A stretch of 64,000 nt of DNA, taken from the NCBI RefSeq assembly GCF_002556545.1, contig NZ_CP022685.1:8472001-8536000 (forward strand), written 5' to 3'. Positions 34,734 to 43,478 of the stretch are shown in pieces; positions within the stretch are counted from its first letter, which is position 1, and every line of letters begins with the position of its first letter. This DNA is from Streptomyces formicae (lineage in GTDB: Bacteria > Actinomycetota > Actinomycetes > Streptomycetales > Streptomycetaceae). The position numbers and the translations under genes were made by a program. The notes beneath the pieces were generated by a model. It saw only the letters and a list, made by a program, of their open reading frames with translations. It made no database searches and was not told the origin of the DNA.

Positions 34734-35336
34734 ATGCATTCGCCCCTAGCCCGACTCGGCACGAGGGACTCCGAGAGCGGTGTCGCCCGCCTCGTCACCA
34801 ATGCCCTCCAGCCCCGCAACGTGCTCGTGGTCGGCATGCTCGGGATCGGAGGCGTCGCGGGGGGCCTCGCCGGGCTGGCGTGGGGGCTTCTCGGCGCGCT
34901 CTGCGCGGGCCTTGTGCCCGCCGCCTACATCGAGTTCGAGCGGAAGCGCGGGACCTGGGGCGACCGCCACGTGGTGGACCGCACGAAGCGTGCCCCCATC
35001 TTCCTCGTCATTCTGGCGTCCGTCGGGACCGGCGCACTCCTGATGACCCTGGGCAACGCCCCGTCGGACGTCATCAGGGCGATGGTCGCGCTCTGGGCGA
35101 TGACCGTCGTGCTGCTGAGCGTCAACACGGTCTGGAAGATATCCGTCGACTCCGCGGTCGCGTCGGCCGTGGTCGCGCTGCTCGCGGTCGTGCACAGTCC
35201 GTGGTGGCTGGTGGGGTACGCCGCGACCGTGGTGGTGTGCTGGTCACGCGTGGCCCTGCGGTATCACACCGTGTGGCAGACGGTGGCGGGCGCGACCCTG
35301 GGCGCGCTGACCGCGGTCGCGTGGGTCGGGGCCTGA
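34734..35336 (+). CDS. PAP2-like integral membrane protein
   Basis: The protein has 200 residues and about five to six membrane helices. The C-terminal SRVALRYHTVWQTVAGATLGAL resembles the third PAP2 phosphatase motif (SR-x5-H-x3-D) with Gln instead of Asp, and the PSGH position reads VDSA. It is therefore a member of the divergent HTxxQ branch and may not be a classical phosphatase. ATG 34734 begins right after the att-like repeat. Confidence 0.75.
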   Translation: MHSPLARLGTRDSESGVARLVTNALQPRNVLVVGMLGIGGVAGGLAGLAWGLLGALCAGLVPAAYIEFERKRGTWGDRHVVDRTKRAPIFLVILASVGTGALLMTLGNAPSDVIRAMVALWAMTVVLLSVNTVWKISVDSAVASAVVALLAVVHSPWWLVGYAATVVVCWSRVALRYHTVWQTVAGATLGALTAVAWVGA

Positions 35337-35360
35337 TACGTGTGCACCTGAGGAACGCGG

Positions 35361-36200
35361 CTACGCGGTGAAGAAGTCGATGAGCGCGCGGGCGATCTCG
35401 GCCGGCGCGTTCTCCGTGGGGATGTGATCCGCGCCCGGGACACGTATGAGTGAGGTGTGGGGGATCTCCGCGGTGAACCGCTCGGCGTACGCCACCTTCT
35501 CGTGCCTGTCGTCCTCGCCCCAGACCAGCAACTTGGGTGTGGTGGAGCGTCGTAGCGCGGGCACCAGTTCCAGGGTGTAGCGGCTGTCGGCCGCGCACGC
35601 CATGGCCGTCCAGGAGCGGCGCACCCGCGCGTCGGTCCACGGGTCCAGGTAGTCCGCGACGCGCTCCTCGGTGGCGGCACCGGCCAGCGCCGACGTCACC
35701 GCCTCTCGGCGGGCGGCGAGAACGTCGTCGAGGGTGCTCCCGGCAGCAGCTCCCGAGTCCCGGAACCGGGCCACGTGGGGAGCGGGCCAGGAGTCGTAGA
35801 GGACCGAGTTCACCAAGGCGAGACGGGACACGTCCAGGCGGCCGTGGACGAGGAGGTGCTGGGCGATGGCGCCGCCGATGTCGTGCCCCGCCAGGGCGAT
35901 CGGCCCGGGGAGTTCCAGCGCGGACGCGAACCGCGTCACCCAGTCCGCGAGGGCGAGGACCGTGGCCGTCTCCGGGGTGAGCTCGCCTCCCGAGCGGCCG
36001 AGGCCGGGGAGATCGACGGCGACGGGCCGCAGCCCCGCCTCGGCCAAGGGGCCGACGACCGGGAGCCAGACCCGGCTCCAGTACGTGCCGTGCAGCAGCA
36101 ACACGGCCGGGCCGTCCCGCTCCACGGTCAGATAGCTGGCCGATGCGCCGTCCACCTGGACCGCGTTCCTCAGCACTTTCGGCTCGTCGGTTTCCCTCAT
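35361..36200 (-). CDS. Alpha/beta hydrolase with Asp nucleophile (dehalogenase/epoxide hydrolase type)
   Basis: The protein has 279 residues from ATG 36200. VLLLHGTYWSRVW (HG oxyanion), the elbow GHDIGGAIAQHLL with Asp nucleophile, LVWGEDDRHEKVAYAERF (acid) and VPGADHIPTENAP (His) fit the epoxide hydrolase/haloalkane dehalogenase group. An in-frame ATG at 36272 has the better ribosome site (AAGGAG, 4 nt) but its 24 extra codons have low third-position GC, so the start is uncertain. The gene diverges from the quinone reductase. Confidence 0.82.
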   Translation of the reverse strand: MRETDEPKVLRNAVQVDGASASYLTVERDGPAVLLLHGTYWSRVWLPVVGPLAEAGLRPVAVDLPGLGRSGGELTPETATVLALADWVTRFASALELPGPIALAGHDIGGAIAQHLLVHGRLDVSRLALVNSVLYDSWPAPHVARFRDSGAAAGSTLDDVLAARREAVTSALAGAATEERVADYLDPWTDARVRRSWTAMACAADSRYTLELVPALRRSTTPKLLVWGEDDRHEKVAYAERFTAEIPHTSLIRVPGADHIPTENAPAEIARALIDFFTA

Positions 36201-36457
36201 GGGACCACGGTGACCGGAGTGCGGCTCCGGGCCGAGAGTCCAGAAAGACACCCATGGGTACATTCCTGCCATGGGTCTCCTTCGAGTGGTGGCGCTGCTC
36301 AACCCGCCTCGGTCGCCCTTCGAACTCGCCTGCACCGCCGCGGGCCGCCCGGCGCCATGACCTCGGCCCCGGGACCCTTCGATCTTGGAATACCCGGCCC
36401 GAGGCGGGAGTTCACAGGAGGTGCGGTCCGCGGGGCGAGTGAGAGACAGGTGAAGCG

Positions 36458-37471
36458 ATGAAGTCCGTCATCCGGACGACGGCAGGTGGCCCGGAGGTTC
36501 TCCGACTCGTCGAGCGTCCGGTCCCCGAACCAGGGCCCGGCGAGGTACGTGTCCGGGTGCACGTGTCGGGCGTCAACCCGACCGACTGGCGCAGCCGCAG
36601 GCGCGCCCTTCCGCAGGGCATGGACGAGCAGGTGCCCCACCAGGACGGTGCCGGGGTGATCGACGCGGTCGGCCCGCAGGTCGACCCGGCGCGGGTCGGG
36701 CAGCGGGTGTGGCTCTGGGAGGCCGCGTGGGAGCGGCCCTGGGGAACGGCCCAGCAGTACACGCTGGTCCCCGACCGGCAGGCCGTCGCGCTGCCCGACC
36801 ACGCTCCGTTCGAACTCGGCGCGTCCTTGGGCATCCCGGCCCTGACCGCGCACCGCGCGCTGACCGTTCACGACGGCGGACCCGGGCGCATCGCGCCCGA
36901 CAGCCTGCGGGGGGTGACCGTCCTGGTGGCGGGTGGTGCCGGTGCGGTCGGCAACGCGGCGATCCAGCTCGCCCGATGGGCCGGGGCACGGGTGGTCACC
37001 ACCGTCAGCGGCCCCGCCAAGGCCGCGCTCGCGCGTGCGGCCGGTGCCCACGAGGCGGTCGACTACCGCACGCGGGACGCGGCGGCGGAGATCCTGGCGT
37101 GCGCACCCGAAGGCGTCGACATCGTGGTGGAGGTCGCACCGGGCGCCAACGCCGCCCTCGACATCGCGGTGGCCGCGCCGGGAGCCGTGGTGGCCTACTA
37201 CTCGGGTGGCGAGGGCGAGCAGCTGAGCGTCCCGGTGCTCTCCTCGCTGTCGGCGAACCTGCGCTGGCAGAGCGTCTTCGTCTACACCGTGCCGCCCGTG
37301 GCGAAACAGCACGCCGTCGCCGACGTCGCGGCGGCCGTGGAGGCGGGCGCGCTGCGGGTGGGCGAGGAGGCCGGACTGCCGTTGCACCGCTTCACACTCG
37401 CGCGCACCGCCGACGCCCACACCGCCCTCGAACAGGGCCTCGTCGGGAAGGTCCTGCTCGACGTCCCGTGA
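36458..37471 (+). CDS. NADPH:quinone reductase-like MDR oxidoreductase
   Basis: The protein has 337 residues. The medium-chain fold begins MKSVIRTTAGGPEVLRLVERPVPEPGPGEVRVRV. The cofactor motif VLVAGGAGAVGNAAIQLARWAGARV (GxGxxG variant AGGAGAVG) is typical of zeta-crystallin/QOR enzymes and there are no structural zinc cysteines. It should reduce quinones or enones with NADPH. GGAGG at 36417 is distant; AGACAGG lies closer to ATG 36458. It is followed by the pobA relic. Confidence 0.88.
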   Translation: MKSVIRTTAGGPEVLRLVERPVPEPGPGEVRVRVHVSGVNPTDWRSRRRALPQGMDEQVPHQDGAGVIDAVGPQVDPARVGQRVWLWEAAWERPWGTAQQYTLVPDRQAVALPDHAPFELGASLGIPALTAHRALTVHDGGPGRIAPDSLRGVTVLVAGGAGAVGNAAIQLARWAGARVVTTVSGPAKAALARAAGAHEAVDYRTRDAAAEILACAPEGVDIVVEVAPGANAALDIAVAAPGAVVAYYSGGEGEQLSVPVLSSLSANLRWQSVFVYTVPPVAKQHAVADVAAAVEAGALRVGEEAGLPLHRFTLARTADAHTALEQGLVGKVLLDVP

Positions 37472-37472
37472 C

Positions 37473-37690
37473 CGGTCGGGCGGTGACATCCGGTTCGGCG
37501 TACGCGACGTGGCGCTGCACGGCGTCGTCTTCGGCCTCCATCCGCGCGGCTTCGCCGCCCACATGGCACGCAGCCCGCGGATGACCCGCTACCACCTGGA
37601 GTGCCCGCCGGGCGACGACCCGGACAACTGGTCGTACGACCGGATCTGGTCCGAGCTGCGCACCTGGCTCGACGCGGCGGGGGCGCGGAG
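37473..37690 (+). pseudogene. pobA: Relic of 4-hydroxybenzoate 3-monooxygenase (pobA) with internal deletion
   Basis: An open stretch without start or stop of its own reads GGDIRFGVRDVALHG, then directly FGLHPRGFAAHMARSPR and YHLECPPGDDPDNWSYDRIWSELRTWLD. These align with two PobA segments about 90 residues apart (around residues 110-120 and 200-250 of the Pseudomonas enzyme). Both termini and the part between are gone, so this is a decayed gene. It is wedged between the quinone reductase and a convergent gene. Confidence 0.75.
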
Positions 37691-37698
37691 TTCGGCGG

Positions 37699-38193
37699 TC
37701 AGTCGGGCGTCGTGTGCCGGTGTCGTGCCCAGGCCGGCAGGACGAACCAGCACAGCAGGTACCAGGCGACCACGCCCGCCACCAGCCAGGGCACGAGGGT
37801 GTTGTCGGTGGCGACCCGCAGGATGAGCAGCAGCGCCGAGGTCAGCGTGCCCAGGAGGAGGACGAGACCGGCCAGGGTCAGCCGTGACGCCCAGACCACG
37901 GCCTGGGGCTTGATCCGGCGGCCCGAGACGATGCGGTGGAAGGAGACGGGGCCGATCAGGGCGCCGGTCGCGGCCGAGCCTAGGAGCACCGTCACGACGT
38001 AGATCGTCCGGTCCGTGTCCCCGAGCTCCACGAAGCGCGGGGTGAAGACGACGGTGAGCAGGAAGCCGAACAGGATCTGCACCCCGGTCTGCGCCACCCG
38101 CACCTCCTGGATGACATCGCCCCAGCGCCGGTCGGCGCGCTCCTCCGGTGTCTCGTCGCGCCCCCAGGGCCGCACGTCGCCCGAGTCAGTCAC
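37699..38193 (-). CDS. DUF6328-type membrane protein
   Basis: The protein has 164 residues and four hydrophobic segments after a charged N-terminus (DETPEERADRRWGDVIQEVRVAQTGVQILFGFLLTVVFTPRF). That opening is characteristic of the DUF6328 group widespread in actinobacteria. Function unknown. Its start overlaps the end of the aldehyde dehydrogenase gene by 8 nt, so the two are likely co-translated. Confidence 0.8.
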   Translation of the reverse strand: MTDSGDVRPWGRDETPEERADRRWGDVIQEVRVAQTGVQILFGFLLTVVFTPRFVELGDTDRTIYVVTVLLGSAATGALIGPVSFHRIVSGRRIKPQAVVWASRLTLAGLVLLLGTLTSALLLILRVATDNTLVPWLVAGVVAWYLLCWFVLPAWARHRHTTPD

Positions 38194-39592
38194 GGACGTC
38201 CTCGGGGCCGTACCAGACCGTCGTGGCGTTGCAGAACTCGCGGATGCCGTGACCCGCGAGCTCCCGCCCGTAGCCGGAGCGTTTGACGCCGCCGAAGGGC
38301 AGGCCGGGGTGGGAAGCGGTCATGCCGTTGAAGAAGATCCCGCCCGCCTGGAGGTCCCGTACGCAGCGTTCGGCCTCCGCGTCGTCACGTGTCCACACGT
38401 TGGAACTCAGCCCGAACGGCGTGTCGTTGGCGAGGGCGAGCGCCTCGTCCAGGTCGGCGACGCGGTAGAGCGTGGCCACCGGACCGAACGTCTCCTCCCG
38501 GTGGATCCGCATCCCCGGGGTGATGTCGGCGAGGACCGTGGGGGAGTAGAACCAGCCCCGCTCCTGCTCCTTGGGGCGCTGCCCGCCGCACAGCGCCGTG
38601 GCGCCCTTGGCCAGCGCGTCCTCGACGAGCTCCTCCAGGTCGTCGCGGCCCGCCCGGCTGGACAGCGGGCCGACGTCGGTGGCCTCGTCCATCGGGTCGC
38701 CGACCGTCAACTCCCGCATCCCGGCGACGAACCGGTCACGGAAGGCGTCGTAGACATCGGCGTGCACGATGAAGCGCTTGGCGGCGATGCAGGACTGTCC
38801 GTTGTTCTGCACGCGAGCGGTCACCGCGGTCTCGGCGGCGCGCGCGACGTCGGCGCTCGGCAGGACGACGTAGGGGTCGCTGCCGCCCAGTTCGAGGACG
38901 GTCTTCTTGATCTCGTCACCCGCGGTCGAGGCCACGGCGCGGCCCGCGGGCTCGCTGCCGGTGAGGGTCGCGGCCGCCACCCGCCCGTCCCGCAGGACGG
39001 ACTCGACGGCGTCGGAGCCGACGAGCAGCGTCTGGAAGCAGCCCTCGGCGAATCCGGCGCGGCGGAACAGGTCCTCCAGATAGAGGGCGGTCTGGGGCAC
39101 GTTGGAGGCGTGCTTGAGCAGGGCGACGTTGCCTGCCATGAGCGCGGGCGCGGCGAAGCGCACGACCTGCCAGAGCGGGAAGTTCCACGGCATCACGGCG
39201 AGGACGGGGCCGAGCGGGCGGTAGCGGACGACGGCCCGCGCCGCGCCGGAGTCGGTGACGTCGTCCTGTGCCGGGTGCTCGTCCGCCAGGAGCGACTCGG
39301 CGTGCTCGGCGTACCAGCGCATGGCCTTGACGCACTTGGCCGCCTCCGCCCTTGCCGCCTTGACGGGCTTGCCCATCTCCGTCGTCATCGTGCGGGCGAT
39401 GTCGGCGGTGTCCTCTTCGAGCAGGTCGGCGGCCCGGTGGAGCAGTCCGGCGCGCTCGGCGAAGGACGTGGCGCGGTGGACGGCGAACGCGGCGTCGGCG
39501 GCCGCGACGCACCGCTCGATCGCGGTGGCCGTCAGCGGCTCGAACGTCCTGAGCGTCTCACCGGTGGCGGGGTTGACCGTGGCGATGGGCAT
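38186..39592 (-). CDS. NAD(P)-dependent aldehyde dehydrogenase (succinate-semialdehyde type)
   Basis: The protein has 468 residues. The active-site Cys is in QNNGQSCIAAKRF and the Glu in LELGGSDPYVVLPSAD; PWNFPLWQVVRFAAPALMAGN is the cofactor-domain signature of GabD-like enzymes. ATG 39592 follows GAGGAGG by 5 nt, which rules out the longer frame to 39676. It is likely to oxidise a short aldehyde such as succinate semialdehyde. It is downstream of the DUF1348 gene on the same strand (99 bp). Confidence 0.92.
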   Translation of the reverse strand: MPIATVNPATGETLRTFEPLTATAIERCVAAADAAFAVHRATSFAERAGLLHRAADLLEEDTADIARTMTTEMGKPVKAARAEAAKCVKAMRWYAEHAESLLADEHPAQDDVTDSGAARAVVRYRPLGPVLAVMPWNFPLWQVVRFAAPALMAGNVALLKHASNVPQTALYLEDLFRRAGFAEGCFQTLLVGSDAVESVLRDGRVAAATLTGSEPAGRAVASTAGDEIKKTVLELGGSDPYVVLPSADVARAAETAVTARVQNNGQSCIAAKRFIVHADVYDAFRDRFVAGMRELTVGDPMDEATDVGPLSSRAGRDDLEELVEDALAKGATALCGGQRPKEQERGWFYSPTVLADITPGMRIHREETFGPVATLYRVADLDEALALANDTPFGLSSNVWTRDDAEAERCVRDLQAGGIFFNGMTASHPGLPFGGVKRSGYGRELAGHGIREFCNATTVWYGPEDVRD

Positions 39593-39691
39593 GCCGTTCC
39601 TCCTCGGGGTGCGTGGTGCGGCCCAGGATCGGGTTCCCTCCCCTTCGACCCTGAACCGGCACCGGCACCCGCGCAAGGCGGCGGGCGTCCC

Positions 39692-40165
39692 TCACAGGCC
39701 GAGGTCGGTCAGGCCGGGGTGGTCGTCGGGGCGGCGGCCGAGCGGCCAGTGGTAGAGGCGGTCGGACTCCGCGATCGGCAGGTCGTTGATGCAGGCGTGC
39801 CGGGCGCGCATCAGTCCTTCGTCGTCGAACTCCCAGTTCTCGTTGCCGTACGAGCGGTACCACTGGCCCGAGTCGTCGTGCCACTCGTAGGCGAAGCGCA
39901 CCGCGATGCGGCGGCCCTCGTGGGCCCACAGCTCCTTGATGAGCCGGTAGTCGAGCTCGCGGGCCCACTTGCGGGACAGGAAGCCGACGATGGCCTCGCG
40001 CCCGGTGACGAACTCGGCGCGGTTGCGCCAGCGGGAGTCCTCGCTGTAGGCGAGCGCCACCTTCTCGGGGGTGCGGCTGTTCCAGCCGTCCTCGGCGAGG
40101 CGGACCTTCTGGATCGCGGTCTCGCGGGTGAAGGGCGGGACGGGGGGCCGGGCGGCGGTGGGCAT
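39692..40165 (-). CDS. SnoaL-like DUF1348 protein
   Basis: The protein has 157 residues and the DUF1348 signature [75 protein letters not shown] 40165 follows AAGGAG by 7 nt. It is divergent from a TetR regulator across three identical palindromes, so it is the likely repressed target, perhaps with the downstream aldehyde dehydrogenase. The family resembles NTF2-fold small-molecule enzymes; the substrate is unknown. Confidence 0.88.
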   Translation of the reverse strand: MPTAARPPVPPFTRETAIQKVRLAEDGWNSRTPEKVALAYSEDSRWRNRAEFVTGREAIVGFLSRKWARELDYRLIKELWAHEGRRIAVRFAYEWHDDSGQWYRSYGNENWEFDDEGLMRARHACINDLPIAESDRLYHWPLGRRPDDHPGLTDLGL

Positions 40166-40189
40166 GGGGGTCTCCTTGACCAGAGAGGC

Positions 40190-40298
40190 GAGAACGGTCG
40201 TTCTCTGCCGAGGTGCGCCACGATAGGAGAACGCTCGTTCTCGCGCAACGACGCGGGTGTGCCCGAGCACGTAGTAGCCTGAGAGAACGCACGTTCTC
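40190..40298. promoter_or_regulatory. Three TetR operators GAGAACGNNCGTTCTC
   Basis: Three 16-bp palindromes with identical 7-bp arms lie at 40190-40205 (centre GT), 40227-40242 (CT) and 40283-40298 (CA). They fill the divergent region between the DUF1348 gene and the TetR gene. Centre spacings are 37 and 56 bp. The site nearest the DUF1348 gene is 24 bp from its start, the one nearest the regulator 37 bp from its start, so both genes should be repressed. Confidence 0.92.
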
Positions 40299-40335
40299 GC
40301 CGAGACCGAAACCCGACGAACGGAGGAAGGGCTCC

Positions 40336-40887
40336 ATGCGGCACGCCGAAGCGGAGACCAGACTCCTCGACGCCGCCGAGCGGCTCTTCTACGAGCGCGG
40401 CATCCAGGCCGTCGGCATGGACCAGGTGCGCACCGCCTCAGGCGTCTCCCTCAAGCGGCTCTACCAGGTCTTCCCCTCGAAGTCGGAGCTGGTGCGCGCC
40501 TGCCTTGAGCGCCGCGACCGGCGCTGGCGCGAGCACCTCGCCGCGTACGTGGACGGCACCGAGGGCGCCGACGAGCGCGTCCTCGCGGTCTACGACTGGC
40601 TGTACGCGTGGTTCGCCGAGCCGGACTTCCGTGGCTGCGCCTTCATCAACTCCTTCGGTGAACTGGGCGCGGTGGACCCGGCGGTGGCCGACACCGTACG
40701 AGCACACAAGGCCGCGTTCCGCGAGTACCTGGCGGCTCTGGTGGCGGACGCGGGCGGCTCCGAGCGAGCCGTCGGGCCGCTGGTCCTGCTCGCCGAGGGT
40801 GCCATGACGACCGCCGCGATCACCGGTTCGCCCGAACCGGCCCGTCAAGCCCGCCTCGGCGCGGCGCAGTTGCTGGCCGCGACGTAA
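40336..40887 (+). CDS. TetR-family repressor
   Basis: The protein has 183 residues. The DNA-binding domain is [48 protein letters not shown], and the C-terminus is the TetR_C ligand domain ([18 protein letters not shown]). ATG 40336 follows GGAGGAAGG. It should bind the three palindromes upstream and control itself and the divergent DUF1348/aldehyde dehydrogenase genes. A reactive aldehyde or quinone-like ligand would suit the targets but is a guess. Confidence 0.93.
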   Translation: MRHAEAETRLLDAAERLFYERGIQAVGMDQVRTASGVSLKRLYQVFPSKSELVRACLERRDRRWREHLAAYVDGTEGADERVLAVYDWLYAWFAEPDFRGCAFINSFGELGAVDPAVADTVRAHKAAFREYLAALVADAGGSERAVGPLVLLAEGAMTTAAITGSPEPARQARLGAAQLLAAT

Positions 40888-40924
40888 GCTCCGAGCGTTC
40901 GACACTTCGGCACGAGGAGGGGCG

Positions 40925-41362
40925 ATGGCGAAGACGTACCGCGTGACCGCCGGCACACGGGCGATCAACCGGGTGTTCCACACGATGACCCGGTTCGGGA
41001 TCGGCAAGGGGTACCGGCACATCCTGACCGTGCGCGGCAGGAAGTCCGGGCGCCTGTACGCCACTCCGGTCGACGTGATGTCGGCCGAGGGCGGCCGCTG
41101 GGTCGTCGCCGCCTATGGAGTGGGCGACTGGGTGCGCAACGCGCGGGCGGCCGGAGAGATCGGTCTCAGCCGCGGCGGCAGGTCGGAGAGCGTCCGGGTG
41201 GTCGAGCTCGGGCCCGAGGAGAGCGTGCCGGTGCTCCGGCAGTATCTGCGCGAAGTGCCCGTGACGCGCCCCTACTTCGACGTGACCCAGGAGTCCACGG
41301 ACGAGGCGTTCGCCGCCGAGTCGGCGGGGCATCCGGTGTTCCGTCTCGAACCGCTCGCGTGA
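40925..41362 (+). CDS. Deazaflavin (F420)-dependent nitroreductase family protein
   Basis: The protein has 145 residues of the DUF385/Ddn-like split-barrel: LTVRGRKSGRLYATPVDVMSAEGGRWVVAAYG and DWVRNARAAGEIGLSRGGRSE. These motifs bind coenzyme F420. Start ATG 40925 follows GAGGAGGGG. It is 37 bp after the TetR gene and may be co-transcribed with it. The substrate is unknown. Confidence 0.88.
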   Translation: MAKTYRVTAGTRAINRVFHTMTRFGIGKGYRHILTVRGRKSGRLYATPVDVMSAEGGRWVVAAYGVGDWVRNARAAGEIGLSRGGRSESVRVVELGPEESVPVLRQYLREVPVTRPYFDVTQESTDEAFAAESAGHPVFRLEPLA

Positions 41363-41406
41363 GGTCCTGGGCCGTCGGCGTGAGGTGAGGCGTCCGGGGA
41401 CAAGGG

Positions 41407-41440
41407 GCCGGGCGGACCCGTGGGAGCGGGTCCGCCCGGC
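41407..41440. terminator. Bidirectional terminator hairpin
   Basis: GCCGGGCGGACCCG (41407-41420) pairs perfectly with CGGGTCCGCCCGGC (41427-41440) around a 6-nt loop, between the convergent F420 protein and chitinase genes. Confidence 0.85.
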
Positions 41441-41478
41441 TGGGTGGGCCGCGCGTGGAAGGGCGCGCGGCCGTGGTC

Positions 41479-42366
41479 TCAGCAGCTCAGGTTCGCGCCC
41501 GGCGTGGTGCCCAGGATCTGCGTGAACGCCTTGTACTTGTCGATGCGGCTCTGGACCTGGGCGGGGTTGCCGCCGTTGCACTCCAGGGTGCCGTTGATGG
41601 CGCGGATGGTCTCACCGAAACCGGCGCCGCTGACCATGGCGTTGTGCGGGGTCATCTTGCCGGGACCGCTCTGGGTGTTCCAGTACCAGAGGCCGGTCTT
41701 CCAGGCGATGGCCGGGTTCTGCTCGACCAGGTACGGGTTGTTGAGCAGGTCGATGCCGAGCGCGTCGCCCGCGGCCTTGTAGTTGAAGTTCCAGCTGAGC
41801 TGGATCGGGCCGCGCCCGTAGTAGGCGGCCTGTCCGGCCGGACAGCCGTAGGGCTGGGTCTTGTCGCAGTAGTGCGGGTAGTTGCTCTGGTTCTGCTCGA
41901 CGACGTACTTCAGGCCGCCCGTCTCGTGGTTGACGTTGGCGAGGAACGCCGCCGCCTCCTGGCGCTTGACGGTGTCGCTGCCGGTGTTCGCGAAGCCGGG
42001 GTAGGCGCTGATCGCGTCGGTCAGGCCCTTGTACGTGTAGAACGGGTTCCGGTTCGGGAACATCTGGTTGAACTGCGCCTCGGTGACGAGGAATCCGGAC
42101 GGGTCGGGGTTGCCCGGGTCCGTGCCGCCGCAGGCGCCCGAGTCCGTCCAGACGTCGGCGCGGCCCGGCGTCTCGTTCTGGGTCCACCACTTGGCGGTCC
42201 AGTTGTGCCCGTTGTACGAGGCGGACTTGCCGCCCGTGTAGACGGACGAGGAGTTCCACGGTGCGGCGCACGCGGCGGCGGACGCCGTGGTGGCGGCCGG
42301 ACCCAGGACGATCATCGTGCCGAGGGCGGCCAGTGCGGCCGCGAAGCCGGTGATTCGTTTGATCAT
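41479..42366 (-). CDS. Secreted GH19 chitinase with N-terminal chitin-binding module
   Basis: The protein has 295 residues. The signal peptide ends around TTASAA. A CBM5/12-type domain (WNSSSVYTGGKSASYNGHNWTAKWWTQNETPG) and a short linker lead to the GH19 domain from about residue 92 (LVTEAQFNQMFPNRNPFYTY). The general acid Glu is in NVNHETGGL and the second Glu region in the GH19 core; YYGRGPIQLSWNFNY is the family signature. Architecture matches Streptomyces ChiC/ChiF. ATG 42366 has AAGGAG 8 nt upstream. DasR-type boxes lie 74-101 bp upstream. It breaks down chitin outside the cell. Confidence 0.95.
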   Translation of the reverse strand: MIKRITGFAAALAALGTMIVLGPAATTASAAACAAPWNSSSVYTGGKSASYNGHNWTAKWWTQNETPGRADVWTDSGACGGTDPGNPDPSGFLVTEAQFNQMFPNRNPFYTYKGLTDAISAYPGFANTGSDTVKRQEAAAFLANVNHETGGLKYVVEQNQSNYPHYCDKTQPYGCPAGQAAYYGRGPIQLSWNFNYKAAGDALGIDLLNNPYLVEQNPAIAWKTGLWYWNTQSGPGKMTPHNAMVSGAGFGETIRAINGTLECNGGNPAQVQSRIDKYKAFTQILGTTPGANLSC

Positions 42367-42439
42367 GCCAACTCTCCTTAAGGGCGGGCAGGGGGAGGGC
42401 CCGGTGCCGCCAGGGGGTTGCCGGTGACTCAAGCGAAGG

Positions 42440-42467
42440 TGGTCTGGACCTGTCAAGGTCTAGACCA
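42440..42467 (-). promoter_or_regulatory. Paired DasR-type (dre) boxes at the chitinase promoter
   Basis: On the minus strand TGGTCTAGACCT (42467-42456) and AGGTCCAGACCA (42451-42440) form the paired 12-bp elements known from Streptomyces chitinase promoters; they match the DasR consensus ACTGGTCTAGACCACT. TTGACA lies between them, so a repressor bound to either box would cover the -35. This predicts N-acetylglucosamine-responsive control. Confidence 0.85.
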
Positions 42468-42679
42468 GGGGTGGAATCAGGCGCTTCGGTGGCCGAGAAG
42501 CGTCTTCGCTGTGAATTCGCCGGGCAAATCGCGCCCTCAACTGGGTCGACTTCCACGGGAGTTCGGCGGCGGGGAGGGGTGGGTGCGGCTCGGCGGGCAA
42601 GGTAAAGCTTGGCGGGTGTCCACTATGCGGACGGTGGGCGGGGCGGCTTCAGCGCTCGACGGCACCGTTTGACACTCAC

Positions 42680-42702
42680 AAACATGGGATGTTCCCATGT
42701 TT
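42680..42702. promoter_or_regulatory. GntR autoregulatory operator
   Basis: AAACATGGGA-TGT-TCCCATGTTT is a perfect 10-bp inverted repeat, 35 bp before the GntR start. TTGACA at 42669-42674 lies just upstream, so the operator would cover the core promoter of the GntR-CynX operon. Confidence 0.8.
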
Positions 42703-42737
42703 CTCGAAACTCGGAGAGAAAGAGAAGGTGCCGACCC

Positions 42738-43478
42738 ATGCCGCTGCGCAGTGCCGCACGGACCAACCTCGTCGATCTGGTCATCGCGCAGATGGAGAGC
42801 CTCATCGCCGACGGCGAGTGGAAGGTCGGCGAGAAGATTCCGGCCGAACCGCTGCTCGTGGAGCAGCTCGCCGTGGGCCGCAACACCGTGCGCGAGGCCG
42901 TCCGCGCCCTCGTGCACACCGGCATGCTGGAGCCCCGGCAGGGCGACGGCACCTATGTGCGAGCCAGCAGCGACTTCGGCGCCGCCGTGCAGCGCAGGCT
43001 CCGCCGCGCGGGCGCCATCGAGGCGTACGAGGTGCGGGCCAGCCTGGAGCGGGACGCCGCGCGCCATGCCGCGGCGCGCCGCACGGAGGACGACCTCGTC
43101 ACCCTGCGGGCCGCGCTCGTCGAGCGCGACCGGGCCTGGCAGAGCGGCAACATCGCGGCGTTCATCGACGCCGACGTCGCCTTCCACCGCACGGTCGCCG
43201 ACGCGGCGCACAACAGCGTCCTCGCCGATCTGTACGGGCACCTCAGCGACGCCCTGCGCGAGACGCTGCACTCCGTCGTCGCCGCGCCCGTGCCCGACGC
43301 GGTCCGCCACCAGCTCGACGCCCACGAGGCGATCGTCGACGCCATCGAGGCGCGGGACCCCGAGGCCGCGGAGGCGGCCGTGCTCGCCCATCTCGCCGAG
43401 GGCATGGCCGCGCTGCGCGACCAGCCGCAGGACGGCACCGACGACGGTATGCACACCGGGGGAGCGGCTCATGTCTGA
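42738..43478 (+). CDS. FadR-subfamily GntR regulator
   Basis: The protein has 246 residues. The winged helix is LVDLVIAQMESLIADGEWKVGEKIPAEPLLVEQLAVGRNTVREAVRALVHTGMLEPRQGDGTYV. The FCD ligand domain has the metal-binding Asp/His pattern (DADVAFHRTVADAAHNSVL, LDAHEAIVDAI). It overlaps the transporter gene by 8 nt, so the two form a translationally coupled pair. It probably represses itself and the transporter through the palindrome at 42680. Confidence 0.92.
   Translation: MPLRSAARTNLVDLVIAQMESLIADGEWKVGEKIPAEPLLVEQLAVGRNTVREAVRALVHTGMLEPRQGDGTYVRASSDFGAAVQRRLRRAGAIEAYEVRASLERDAARHAAARRTEDDLVTLRAALVERDRAWQSGNIAAFIDADVAFHRTVADAAHNSVLADLYGHLSDALRETLHSVVAAPVPDAVRHQLDAHEAIVDAIEARDPEAAEAAVLAHLAEGMAALRDQPQDGTDDGMHTGGAAHV

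Noticed and set aside
36201..36272. Longer start (ATG 36272) for the Asp-nucleophile hydrolase
   Set aside because: Not ruled out: the ribosome site is good, but the added codons have unusually low third-position GC, so 36200 was preferred.
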